From Phoronis ovalis (lineage: Eukaryota; Phoronida; Phoronidae), in the NCBI GenBank assembly GCA_028565635.1, contig JAOXYB010018262.1:1-18385 (forward strand): a stretch of 18,385 nt of DNA, written 5' to 3'. This document shows, piece by piece, positions 1-12,200 of this stretch. The notes under the pieces are model-generated. The model had not been told where the DNA came from, ran no database searches, and saw only the letters and a program-made list of their open reading frames with translations. Each line of letters starts with the position of its first letter. The first letter of the stretch is position 1. A program made the position numbers and the translations under genes.

Positions 1-197
1 AAAAAAGGTAATTTCTTTAACATAAACAATATTGAAAATTATCACGTGATAAGACGATACCAATGCTGTGTATCCTAAAGATAGGATAAACAGCAAAAAG
101 CTCCTTTTGCTGTATTTCGAGGCACACTGAAATTCACCGATACAGGCCTTTTTAAGTTTATCTGAAAGATCAGCTATTGAAGGTTTGTAATACTCAC
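1..197 (-). other. Downstream intron, running off the window
   Basis: Begins with the donor GTGAGT of exon w27. The S3 exon expected next is not present in these bases. Confidence 0.8.
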
Positions 198-258
198 ATT
201 GTCAGTAAAGATCACACCCCACTTCCAAATCTCATACTGCCAATCCACATCTTGTAGG
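198..258 (-). CDS. RyR: RyR exon w27: S2-S3 domain end, [20 protein letters not shown]
   Basis: 20 codons after a split Phe: [20 protein letters not shown], matching the conserved DVKYQIWKFGVIFTDN before S3. The Trp of IWKWG probably corresponds to RyR1 Trp4716 of the caffeine site; I infer this by position only. Donor AAT|GTGAGT leads into an intron that leaves the window, and S3 is not included. Confidence 0.97.
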
Positions 259-3200
259 CTGAAATAATAAATAATGGTACATGACCCGACATGACCCTGG
301 GACATGACTGCTACGGAACACACTGAATGGGCTCAACAACTCTTAAAAGGCAGATGCTCACAAGAAAGTGTCTAATATGCAAAGGCTTCTTTAAAATTAT
401 GAATGATTTATCCCTTCAGACATACAACACTCAACTAGCATTGTATCATTTTTAGAAACCTTCACAACTTTCACATTCTTGCAATTTTTGGATTCTGATA
501 CAACTATTATTTTATACAAAATTTGTAACAAAAAATCTCAGTTAATACAAACACCAGTTAAGAATAATTTTTCAAAGTACAGAATGTCATCAAACAAATA
601 TGAACATACAATTCTGGTAGGATTCCTGCTTTGTTTTTCTTTTTAACTTCTGCCTCGAATTTTACGGTGACTGTTTTATCCATTCCTAGCAAGTTGCTGA
701 TTTCATCATATTCGAACTGTTCAGAATATTTGTTCCTCACCTACCAAAAAAAAAACACAAGAGTAGATACAAATACATACCATTTTGTTACCAGTGTTTC
801 AATTATAATGAAAGCAATCAATTCTTAAGAAGATGATAGGCTGTTAAAACCTTTCGCTACTTGGTACAACAGAGCGCAGTTCAATGAAATTACCGTATAA
901 ATTACCTCTTTGACTAACCATATATTATAAGTCTCTGATAACATTTTGGGTATATGTACATTGTATCTGCAATTGCTTTATTTTGTTCATTTTTTCTCCA
1001 TTTTTAAGCAGGTGATGATTCTTTTAATGAGAAAGTAGACTAGACATAGGGATGGTTGTAAAAATCAGGGATAACTTTGAAAAGACGTACCTTCTTTTTA
1101 ACAAATTTGTCCCAGTAGCTCTGAGGGAATGAGCGTGTACTGAGAACTAGTTTATCCCAATGTAAACCCAGTTCGTCTTCAGCAGGCTGCTCAGCTATCC
1201 ATAAACCTTCAAACTCAAGCTTACGGGAAATATCCTACAAAACAGTAAACATTTTTGATGAAGAATTACAACTTTATGAAATATGCGGTTTGTGTTACCA
1301 GTTATTTGTAGCAATGTGCAAATGTAGAGTTGAATGCATATAATTGGCTATCTGTCCTGTACACTGACAGCTGGCACCAACATCGTTAAAGAGATTATTC
1401 TGTACAGTATTGTATTTATTTACGTACCAAGATGCCAGGAGCTACTTGCACAAACCTTATATCAGAGCTTACGATGTGTAAATGGCACAAAACAATTGTG
1501 GATAGTATACGGAAAAAGATATTTCATCAGCCGGTTTGAACTTTTTAACCCAGTAGGTGATACACACAATAGAAACACGATGCCATCAAACTCACCTTTT
1601 CTCGTTTGAAAACAACCAATGGTACTTTTAGACAATAGTATGCTACTAACATGGAGAACGCCATGATTGTATGTGACACAGACAGTAGTCGTAAGATATA
1701 ATTCATGTAATAGTGGGATTCTGGTATCATCACAATGTCGTCTATTACATCCCTATTTCCTTCTTCGCTAGCTTCTCCTGCATCTACAGTTGCATTCACG
1801 TCATTAGATGCAGCAGCTTCATCACCATTACCATTGTCGGACAATAACTGAGTTGCCTGTAATGACAAGTTGCATGGTATGTTATGCCTCATGTTTTCCA
1901 CAGGCTGTTTAATAATACCCTTAGTCTACCTTTTTTACACATCTTACTCTCCCACTCTCTTTTTTATTTGGTACAGATCAACAACTTCAGTTCATATTTT
2001 CTGCAAGTAGATTGGAGAGGGGCTATACCCCTTACAGATCACCAAATACAGAAACTATTATACTAACCATTCACCAGCAATTTCCATACTTCATTAACAT
2101 TCAATAATAAATAGATTTAGTAAAGCGAGCCCAGTGTGCAAGTCACCTTTTGCCATGCCAGCCGTGAAGGATTCACGTGTATATCACATTCATGATTCAT
2201 CAGCATGGTTTTAGCATTTATGTACAAAAAAATTATGAATGCAACAAATATAATCCGCCATCTATATTAGGAATGTTATACATGTTTCCCCATTTAAGGT
2301 AGCAAACATTGTTTGGCACAATTTATTCCCACTTGACAGTTTAATTTAACTTTCAGCTATTTTTTATACAAGTAGGTCATGTGACCTTTATGTGCCATTT
2401 TGGATTAAAGTGTTAAGTTCTTGAAATGTAAAATTTAAAAGAATACACTCAAGTCAAAAACCCTTTGCACTACATAGTTGAAATTTTGCACAATTAACTA
2501 TAAAGCAATGTCTCAGATTTTAAGGTCAATTCAGAGAAAAATAAATTACAGATACTTTCAAAATTTGGATACTTTTGTTTATCAATCTTTCCATTTATTT
2601 AGCTAAAATGCAACTTAAACAATATAGCGTGAATAAATTGTGATGAACAATACTCTCTACCTTAATTAAAATGACTTATCATGATTTTGATTCTGAATTC
2701 AAAACTTCTAAGTTTCCTCTATCAGTTAATATAACTACAAGTACTGCTGTTTACTAACATTAAATTTGTGGTATCTAATATTTTAGGGATAAACACAGTC
2801 ATGAAAATATTGGTTTAATTTCTACCAGTTATGTTCCCAGTAAGACAAACATTAAAGTAAGGAGAATTGTCTATTGTTACCATGCACAAGTAAGCCATGA
2901 TGACAAAGAACACCCAACCATATGATGCTAACATTGTATTAGGTAATAAAATAACATCTGAGTGAGAATTAATGCTGGACAGTGACAACTTACCTGGAAG
3001 AACAGCAGGAAGAAATTGATAGCAAATGCTAATCCAAGAGCTAGCAGTTTAAAGTTGTAAAAATTACGAGCAAAAATACTCTGAAAATAGAAGATAACAA
3101 TTGATGTTTTTCGATAAAACTAGTGTACTGACATTGTTTGTGTATACACTTTTAAAATAAAATTTGTGTTTTGTTACTGAACTTGACAGTTAGGAAATCT

Positions 3201-6200
3201 TTGATATGACAAAATTTGTTTTATACAACCGTAAATTTTTTAAAACTTATTTGCCGCATACCAGAATATAATTCTTGTAGTCAAAATCATTTTCCTTTGT
3301 TTCATATGGGACAGAATCATCTTCCTCTAAAGTGGGCTCCACATTTGTTGGAGATGATATTCCAAAACCACCATTACCTCCACCTTGTGGTACATCACCA
3401 TTAAGAGCTGCACGGCCATTTGGCACACTGAAAATAACAGGGAAACATTACAGAAAATAAGCTCCATGTTTGAAACACAACTGGTCACTTCAAAGAAGTT
3501 ACAATTTTTTATACATAATTTTTATTTTCTTATTTTTTTAATTACGTAACAAGTATTCATAGACTACTAGCTCCATAGCCAGTATCAATACTGTACCAAT
3601 ATGTGGGATGCTAATTCCCTCTGCTCTCATTCAATTACATGCTGCCTTCTGCAATAATTCATGAAGCTAAGAGAATTGTTGCCACTATTATCAGAAAACA
3701 GCAGGTCCCACAAATGAACATGATATGAGACTGTGGTGTTGGAGTTAAGGTTTAAGGTCATCCAAGCAGAAATTTTAGAAATATAATTTTGCATTGAACT
3801 TACAGTTTTGTTTCAGATTTAACCTTCGCTGCTACTGGTATAGTTTCGACAGGTGGCATATCACTGTGAATGGGTTCATCTACAGGACTACTGCTGTGGA
3901 AGCTTTCATCATCACTAGGTGCGGCATCCATGTTTCTGAAAGACGAGAGACAGCGTGTAAAGAATTTTACACTCATTCACATACAATCTCATGCAAAAAC
4001 GAACTCAACAAAGATGACTATACTTCAAAATACTAACTAAATTTTGATCTATCGTGCAAGATACTGCACTCACCAGCTACTTGTTTACTTCTAACCAAAT
4101 ATGAATGTATATTGTATATTTACAAACAAAAAGCCAATGTACAAGATGCAACAGTACCATGGACAAGAACAAATATTATAATGTAATAAAATATTGCTTT
4201 TTAAGTTAGTAGACATTAACTTACTCTGGTGGCTCTTCAGGTTCTGGAGGTAACTGAACACCTTCAGCAGGTACATCTGATTTTTCCAGCGCTGGCATCA
4301 TATCCGGGGGCATTATGGCTAGGGGCGGTTCAATATACATTTCAGTTTCATCAACAGTTTTCTCACCCGTCATCATGGCTATAATCCACTTCAAAATTGT
4401 CCTGAAAATTATATATTTGTTATGGATAGATGTAAAACATGATTTACTAATTTTTATTTGGCATTACATTTACTCCACAATTTTATACAGTTGTGTACAT
4501 CCAAAAAGGGGGATACAAAATAAACAGAACACTTTTGGAGTACAATCCCTTCTTCATTGCGACTTCAAGAGTTCAACAACTTACATTTACATTATGTTTT
4601 TAAGAACCGATAGCTATAATATTGATTTTAAATTATATTCTTCACAACATAACCGACTACACCTTGATGCTGAGATATCCTATCACGTTCTTATTCATGC
4701 TACTTAGTCTGTAGTACTCAATATTCTACTCCTCAAGTTACCTTTAAGTTAGTAATTCAAAGCTTTTGTAATTTTTTTTGGACTGTGACAAATAAATTAA
4801 AACAACTAATACCACATCCATCTGTGCATACAGCTGTACTTACCATACTATCTTGAGCACTAGTAGCAATATGCCAAATGTTAGCTTAAAGCTGACTTTG
4901 ATGAGCGCAAAGATGAGTTCTAGGACTGTCATACTTCTGACTGTAGTGTATGCATACTTTATGTTAGACCAGGTAAACAGGGACAAAGTAAACGCTAACA
5001 TATCATACACCCAACTATAAGCAGACTTGACGGTTCCAAGAACACCACTGTAAAAAATGTACAATTCTGAAATTCTATAAAATGCTCAACAGGGATAAAA
5101 CTTGTAAGGAAGCAAATGAGCTGAGCACTTCACCATCATGATCTTCAACATCTGGATTTTCCTTTTAATTTTTTTTTATTTATACAAGAAAACTAAAATC
5201 TTTGCAGAATAAACATACTTACCCCTGCTCTTGACCCGCTCTGTTGGCAGATGAAGTCGCGAAACGCAGAGCTTGTTCTTCAGAACTGATCTCATTAGCA
5301 TGTTGCATCTGTAAAACAACCATATTTTTCTTTAAACAGTGTTATTTAATTCTTAAGAAGATGTGAGAGTATTGTATGAACAAATCAAAGTGCAGTCCAA
5401 TTACAGGATCCTTTCAAAGGAAAAACATCTGATAATCTGTTGTGAGTTTTTCACATCCCTACTTGACAATACTTGTATTAGAAATAAATTCTTTTTTTGC
5501 TTCAAGTATTATGCTTGGCGATGGTACTCACTTTATTTTATTTTAATACAGCAAAAAATCAGTAAATGCATAAATATTTGAAGCACACTGGCGTATCTAT
5601 CGAACACACGTTTTACAAGACAGCATGAGAAGGAATATTTTTTAAAACAATACACTCAGAACGCTAACCATCCCAAAATTATCATTTCAAGAACCAGTTG
5701 ATTTGTGTCAATAAGTATCTACTGAAAACAAACAGCAAGAACAATACCTCAAATATTGTGTCCTCACAGAAGTTAACAAATGACTCAAGCTTCTCTTTAT
5801 CGCCTCCCTCATTAACAACGCTGTGAAGAAAAGAACGTTTGGACTCCTGAAAACAGAAAGTAGTCATTAATTGTTTTAAGAATATTTTTTAGCACTTTAA
5901 GCCTTGTCTATTCAATTATAAATGATTTTTATATTGATTAGTGCTTTATTTTAAGAAATACGTGAAAATGCAACTAAAATTGTTAGGTTCAATACTTGAT
6001 CTTTACAACTGTCATGGTGTTTTTTAAATAGGACAGTCAAAATATACCTTAATTTGAGGTTTCTCCCACTGATCAATATGTTGCTGTTTAATTTCAAAAT
6101 AAACCCGTTCAATGCGATTTGCACTGCCTAAGATTTCAATGCGCCCTAAGAATGGTTCAAAGTAATCCAATACGCAGCGAGCTCTCTCTAAAAACCTCTC

Positions 6201-9200
6201 CAGCCTAAAAGCAGAAAATTAAAAAACAGTAGTTTAACAATGGGCATATAATGCAGAATTGATCAGCTAGTCTAGTTACAAGTTCCACATAATCTAGTTT
6301 GAATATATGTGCTAGCAGTCAAATGACAAAAGTCAAATTCCATCAACAAGTATGACACAGATAAGACATTCAAACTTACCTAGGATCGCTTGTGTGTTCA
6401 GAAAGATTTGTCAACAGTACTGCCACATTAAAACCAATGTCTTTCGCCGGATTATGAAAACGCTCCGTAAACTCGTTAAAGTCTACTTTGCCGTCTTGAT
6501 TAGCATCTACACACATCATAATATAATCGATTTCTTCACTGGAAAATGTTAACAATGTTGAAAATATATATTAATGTTGTTAAATATCTAATCAGTTGGT
6601 AATACAATGCTTACAATGCATTATATAAATTAACTAATAAACAAAAAACCGTTAAGTAAATAATCCTGAAGCAGCAAATTGAAAAAAAGCAACCGAAAGA
6701 TTTTTAAGAACTGAATTTCACAGCATTTAAGAAAACAGTTTAAGCAACATTTAAACAACTTGAATTGTATTAAGCAAAAGATATCTAGTTAAAAACTATA
6801 ATTACATGACTTACAGACAAATTTTTAAAAAAGTATACTGCATCTATTAGATAAATATCACCCAAGCAGAACATTGACAAAAAATCAAATCATATGTTAC
6901 ATAAGCTCGACATTTATTTAATAAGATGCCCAAGACAGCAAATGTTTACTGATAGTATCAAAGGTATTTAGCAGCAAGAAAAAGATACAGACAGAGGAAA
7001 AAAGTTCAAAACAGAGCATTAGTATCAAACATCAAATACAAGAAAAATTCTGAATATGTTATGCATAAATACACAAACAACTAATTCCTAATTTAACAGG
7101 ACAGCTTCTTTTGCACCTATTGGTCCAGCAAGAAAATACATTTAGCTGTAGTCAATAAATGTGATTTCTTTTTTTTTGGAATAAAGTACTGGGTGTATAT
7201 TTTGAATTATTTTTTAAATATATTTTGTTCTAGTTAAAAGTAGATTATCAAAAGGGTCACATACAGTAAGTCATATGTACAAAGTAAAAGAAAAAATTGT
7301 CCTGTCAAAATTGACACTGACATTAGTCTGAAATAAATGTATTTAGTACACATACAACATTAAATGGGAGAGACAAAAATTAATGATGAGTTAATATACG
7401 TTTGTTGGCCAGTGGGAATATTGGAATATTAATTGTTTCTCAAAATGATAAACAAAGTTATAAACCATCTAGGGTTTCTTCAAATTTCAACCATAGAACT
7501 GAAATTTATTTCTTTTGTATATTTGGCTCCAAAAGGAATATTGTAGCACACAGCAAAGGACATTAAAAATAATAGGATCCACGAAGTCATTGTTATTCAA
7601 ATTTACCACACTGTAGCAGGTTTTAATGAAAGTAAACTTAATAAACCAAATTATAAAACTGGTTCAAATAACGGACAGGGCCATGCATGAGTTTCTTACT
7701 CAGTGTATATTTTTTGTTCTTTCAATGCTAATACTAATTCCTTTGGTGAAATGAAACCATCTCCATTCTGGTCAAATGCCTGACGAGAAAAACGTGATAA
7801 CAACATCAAGACTAAGAACAAATACAGTTAACCTTACCATATTGCTGTGATCTGTCCACCACTAGGGAATATACAACATTTTATGAAGAAATACATACTT
7901 CTCAAATTATGTGTTAAAATGCCGCAAAGTTTGATATCAAAAACGCAGTAAGAAATGGAGTTTGATATCAAAAACGCAGTAAGAAATGGAGGATTTATTG
8001 ATCTACTCGATCGACTCCCAAGTCCAATACTGAATTATCTCAAGCTCTTGGTTAACAAAGCAATTCATTCAAATATAGATTTCCAATGAATATATTAGGA
8101 TCAGAAGTTATGCATTCTTCCAAAATGTTGTACATGACAGATCAACGGCACTAAGGAGAAATTTTGTTTTCTTCCACATATATTGGTATACAAACCGTGA
8201 ATACATTTTTTGCCCGTGCATAGCAGTACGGAATTCGCGAGCTGATATGTAGCCATCTTTATTGGTGTCGAATTCCTAGAGAATGAAAACAAAATAAACT
8301 CAAGCTCTACCAGAAGAAGAAATAGAAGTAATAGTTATGAACTTCGCAGGGAAAGCATCTACAAGCTGGACTCGGACAATGCTCCTGTTGTGCCTTAGTT
8401 TCAAATATTTGTTACCACATTGTAACTCCATAGATACCAGATTTTCCTTACACTTTTTGATCAATGAGACTGGTTATTTGCCATTTATAATTATGAAATC
8501 TCTATTTTCACAGTCTTACAAACAAAAGGAGTGACATTTGATTGAAATTTTTTTTGTTGATAATTTTGGTGACATTTGCATCACATACTAATACACAACA
8601 GGAACACTTTAAGAACAGTAGAGCAATGGATTGTTAGGCAACTTGAGCACCATCTCTAATGCAGCGCTTAACTTACAAAGAATACATTCGTTGTGACGCC
8701 ATTGCGAGGCGGAATTCTCTAGGTGACAGATAGCCATCGCTGTTCAGATCAAAAGCCTAGATAGAGTTAGAAATTGAAACAATGATCACACGGTCACAAT
8801 CTGATTATCTAGCTATAAAAACAACAATTAATGTGAATTAATGTGACTAAATGTAAACCTACTGATGTGCCTCCAACTACATTATATACACACTAAATCA
8901 TCTGAATGCAAAAACAAAGGTAATATCATGTTTCTTTTTTACCTAGATTATCATATTTTTAGCAGTATCTACTCCATATCTGCATGCTTTCATATAACTA
9001 ACATGCACAGATATGTCAAACGTTTATGAGATGTTTAAACTATAACATAACTGTAAAAGACTGCAGCACAAACAGCTAAATGGCTGAAATGTCGGAACTA
9101 CAAGTTTCACCCTAAAATAGTGGGTGTAACTATTCTGAAACTGAACTATAATTATTTACAGTGAATTATGACATACAAAATTTAGTAATCAGTGAATTCA

Positions 9201-12200
9201 AATTATGCAGTGGTATCAAGTTAGATCTTAATTTACTTTTTCATGACCAGCAGCAGATACAGTATTCTCTTAGTATATGTTTTAATTTATTGGTGAAAGT
9301 TGATATCCAACTGGAGACTTCATTTTCCAAAATATCCTTTTGTCCTACAATTTCTGCAACCCTGATTCTCACGAAAGAATATAGAAATTTGAAATATACA
9401 TAGTGGAATACCGTACAGCTTTTAGCAGGCACAAGCAGATGTGTGAACAGGCGCATGTCAAACAATTTAATGTGCTGTGCAAAATGCAGATTTCTCTAAC
9501 AGGACAAATGTCGTATGATTAGATGTTGCACTGTGAGAGTGCATAAGCTGGGGGAAGATACTGTAGTCAACAAGAGTTGTTTTTAACATTTACATCACAG
9601 ACAACATATGACATTCATGTTCTTATTTTTAAAATATCAAAATAGCTTATATTTTGAAACACCCGCAATAGCATATTACACATAAGAAGATGGAAGTATT
9701 TCCATAATCATTTTCACTTTAATTTACTTAATAATAATATAAATTTTTGGTCCAAGTTGGTAGGTACTACCTTGCATAAAAGTAAAATGAATATTAATAC
9801 GTTTTTTTATATTACAATATAGTAGATAAATCATATAATTAAAAGCACATTATAATTTCGTTGCTAAATTTTTCATGCACACATTCTGGCACGGTTAGAG
9901 ACATAAGCAAAGTGCTTCGTTATATGCTCTTGATTAAACAGTTATTAAATTTCCAGTGCTTTTTGCCTTATTAAGTGTTGCTGGTAAGCATTCAATAAGA
10001 AAATATCACTACATTACCAGGAATGCATCTGATGATGTCATATCCTTCATCTTCAAGAAGATGTCAAAGAATTTCAATATCATCTGGAATAATATACAAA
10101 ATACTACTGATTATTACAAGTATGCTGTAGAATCACAAAGAACATCCAAGCTTATTAAATGCAACATTTCATTAATTAACTTTCATGCATAGATTTAAGA
10201 ATACCTGACATTTAAAAGAATTGCGAATGAAATTAATTTAATCTTAAAACAGGAAATATTCACTTTTTTTCAAGTTTTGATTTTTGTATGTGATGACAGA
10301 TGTCCATAAAACGACAAGCAATATTTTAAAAATTTTCCCAAATAAGGTACAGTAATTTGCCTAAATTAAAACAATATGGAGTGGCGGTTATACCTCAACA
10401 TTAGCAGCTGACTCCACTAACGTATCCACCATCTGTTTTCCAATTGCACCATTCATTACGTTGCCTGAAGATAGATAACCAGGAAGTTTTTACTGCATGA
10501 CTTATTCAAGATAAACAACAGGATTACTTTTAGTCCACAGGTTCAGTATATACATGTTTGGAATTTGAAAGTGTTAAAATTTGTTGGACTACTTATTTTG
10601 CTTTATAAAATTATCACAATTAATTTTATAAATTATTAATACATGTATTTACATACCTTAAATGCTTAGGCGGCATTCGAATTGTCCTATTTAGAGCTTT
10701 TTGGTTTTTTATTAAAATTTAAGACTGACATAGTATTTATTAGTTTTCTTTCCTATTAAAATGATAGTATGAGAATAGATATAATTTTGACTTTACCTTC
10801 CAGCATAGACAACAACATGATCATCATTTCTTTTTGTAGTTTCATGAACTCTCGTAGCAATTCTAACTGTTCAGGGTCCTACAAATGAACAGCAATGTTA
10901 ACTACATGTGCCACTGCAGAATGTGAATATTAGCTAAATACCAGCACATGTTGTTTTGCCTCAGAAACTCCATTAGTGAATCAAAGATACTGAAACTCAA
11001 GAAAACACAAACCTGTACAAAAAAACTGAATCGCAATGTCAGTCACAATGGTTTTTACCTTCGAAAGTTTGTCTTGCATGTGAGCGCAAATAAACAAGAA
11101 TCCTCCAACAGCATCCCAAAGCCTACTATGGGCTAAAGCGAGCTGGTTACCAATACATGGACCCTATCGAGACAAGAATTCAGCAATTATTAATATTGCT
11201 ATCATTTTATGGTACAATGCTTAGAGACAACAGTGAACTATGAAACTTTGAAACGTAGTGCAATATTATTATAGCATGTCTTCCGTGATTATCACCGCAT
11301 AGACATACTAAATTTTTTTTACCATAATGGCAGTTGTGTTTATAGTGGATTCTTTTTCTAAATCATGAAAAACAACTTATATATTTCACCTTTTCCCTTT
11401 ATGTTCAACCATAATTATAGACAGCTTTGAAACTTGTGCAACTGGAGAAAAACAGAACTTTTAACAAAAATATTTTAATTTTCTTTACTAGTTAACAATG
11501 GATCCCTACCTGTATATATTCAGTAAGAGTCCTGAACACCTGTTTTGCGACTTTGATAGCACGGACAAAGTTCTCTTTACCAGACTGGTCAATGCTGCTT
11601 TTATTAGAGTAATGCCAGTAGAAATCCATGATGGATTCCTGAATTCTCAGCAGATAATCCACAGTGCAGATAATAATATTAACTGTTGTGTTATTACCAG
11701 CTTGTGTCCGCAAATAGTTTTGAAAGTCTGAAACAATCGGTGCAATTTGTAACATGCATATTTCTGCCAACTCAAGGTGTCAACCAAGTTTTTAATGTGC
11801 CAGTTTATGTAATGGGCTTTGTTCAATATATCACACATATCCAGTCAAAGAGTATGATGTACCATCTACAAGTAAATGATTCTACTCAACTCACATCTTT
11901 ACGTTAAGCTTACCTAAGTTGTGACCTTCACAGAGGAGTTGTAACAATCTGAACAGTTTACATGTGAAGTCTGCATCATGCAGATTCTTAACACCAGCTG
12001 AACCTTCACCAGTCATACCCAAGTCTTCTGCTTTGTTACAACGCTCAAATGCATCCAAGTCCAAAACACTGTAAACAAAAATTTGGTGTAAACAAAGTGA
12101 CAGCAGGCAACTGGTTCTCAAGTTGGTTAATGGAGTACTTTTATAATAAAGTGATATCAGATATTGTTTCTAAACAATTTACAAGACTCTGGCTTATTCC

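Larger units (their letters stand above)
1857..2993 (-). other. Intron between S1 and the S1-S2 loop exon
   Basis: 1,137 nt with no additional exon seen. It holds one copy of a dispersed repeat (2294-2327) and an inverted AGGTCA/TGACCT pair at 2374-2387. The rest is AT-rich without clear structure. Confidence 0.7.

Noticed and set aside
4315-4707. 130-codon open frame on the plus strand
   Set aside because: It runs antisense over exon w20 and into an intron, has no recognisable domain, and is explained by AT-rich intron sequence.
7929-7990. 31-bp repeat as part of a CRISPR array
   Set aside because: The two units are directly adjacent with no spacer, and the locus is an animal intron.
8101-8292. 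63-codon minus-strand frame over EF-hand exon b
   Set aside because: It is the wrong frame of exon b; the frame fixed by splice borders gives a canonical EF-hand.
9161-9465. Opposed open frames in the long intron as a possible fourth EF-hand exon or nested gene
   Set aside because: No EF-hand loop pattern, no splice-flanked 80-nt block and no recognisable domain on either strand.
11686-11907. Plus- and minus-strand open frames overlapping exon w9
   Set aside because: Off-frame extensions of exon w9 into its introns; only the RyR frame is supported.
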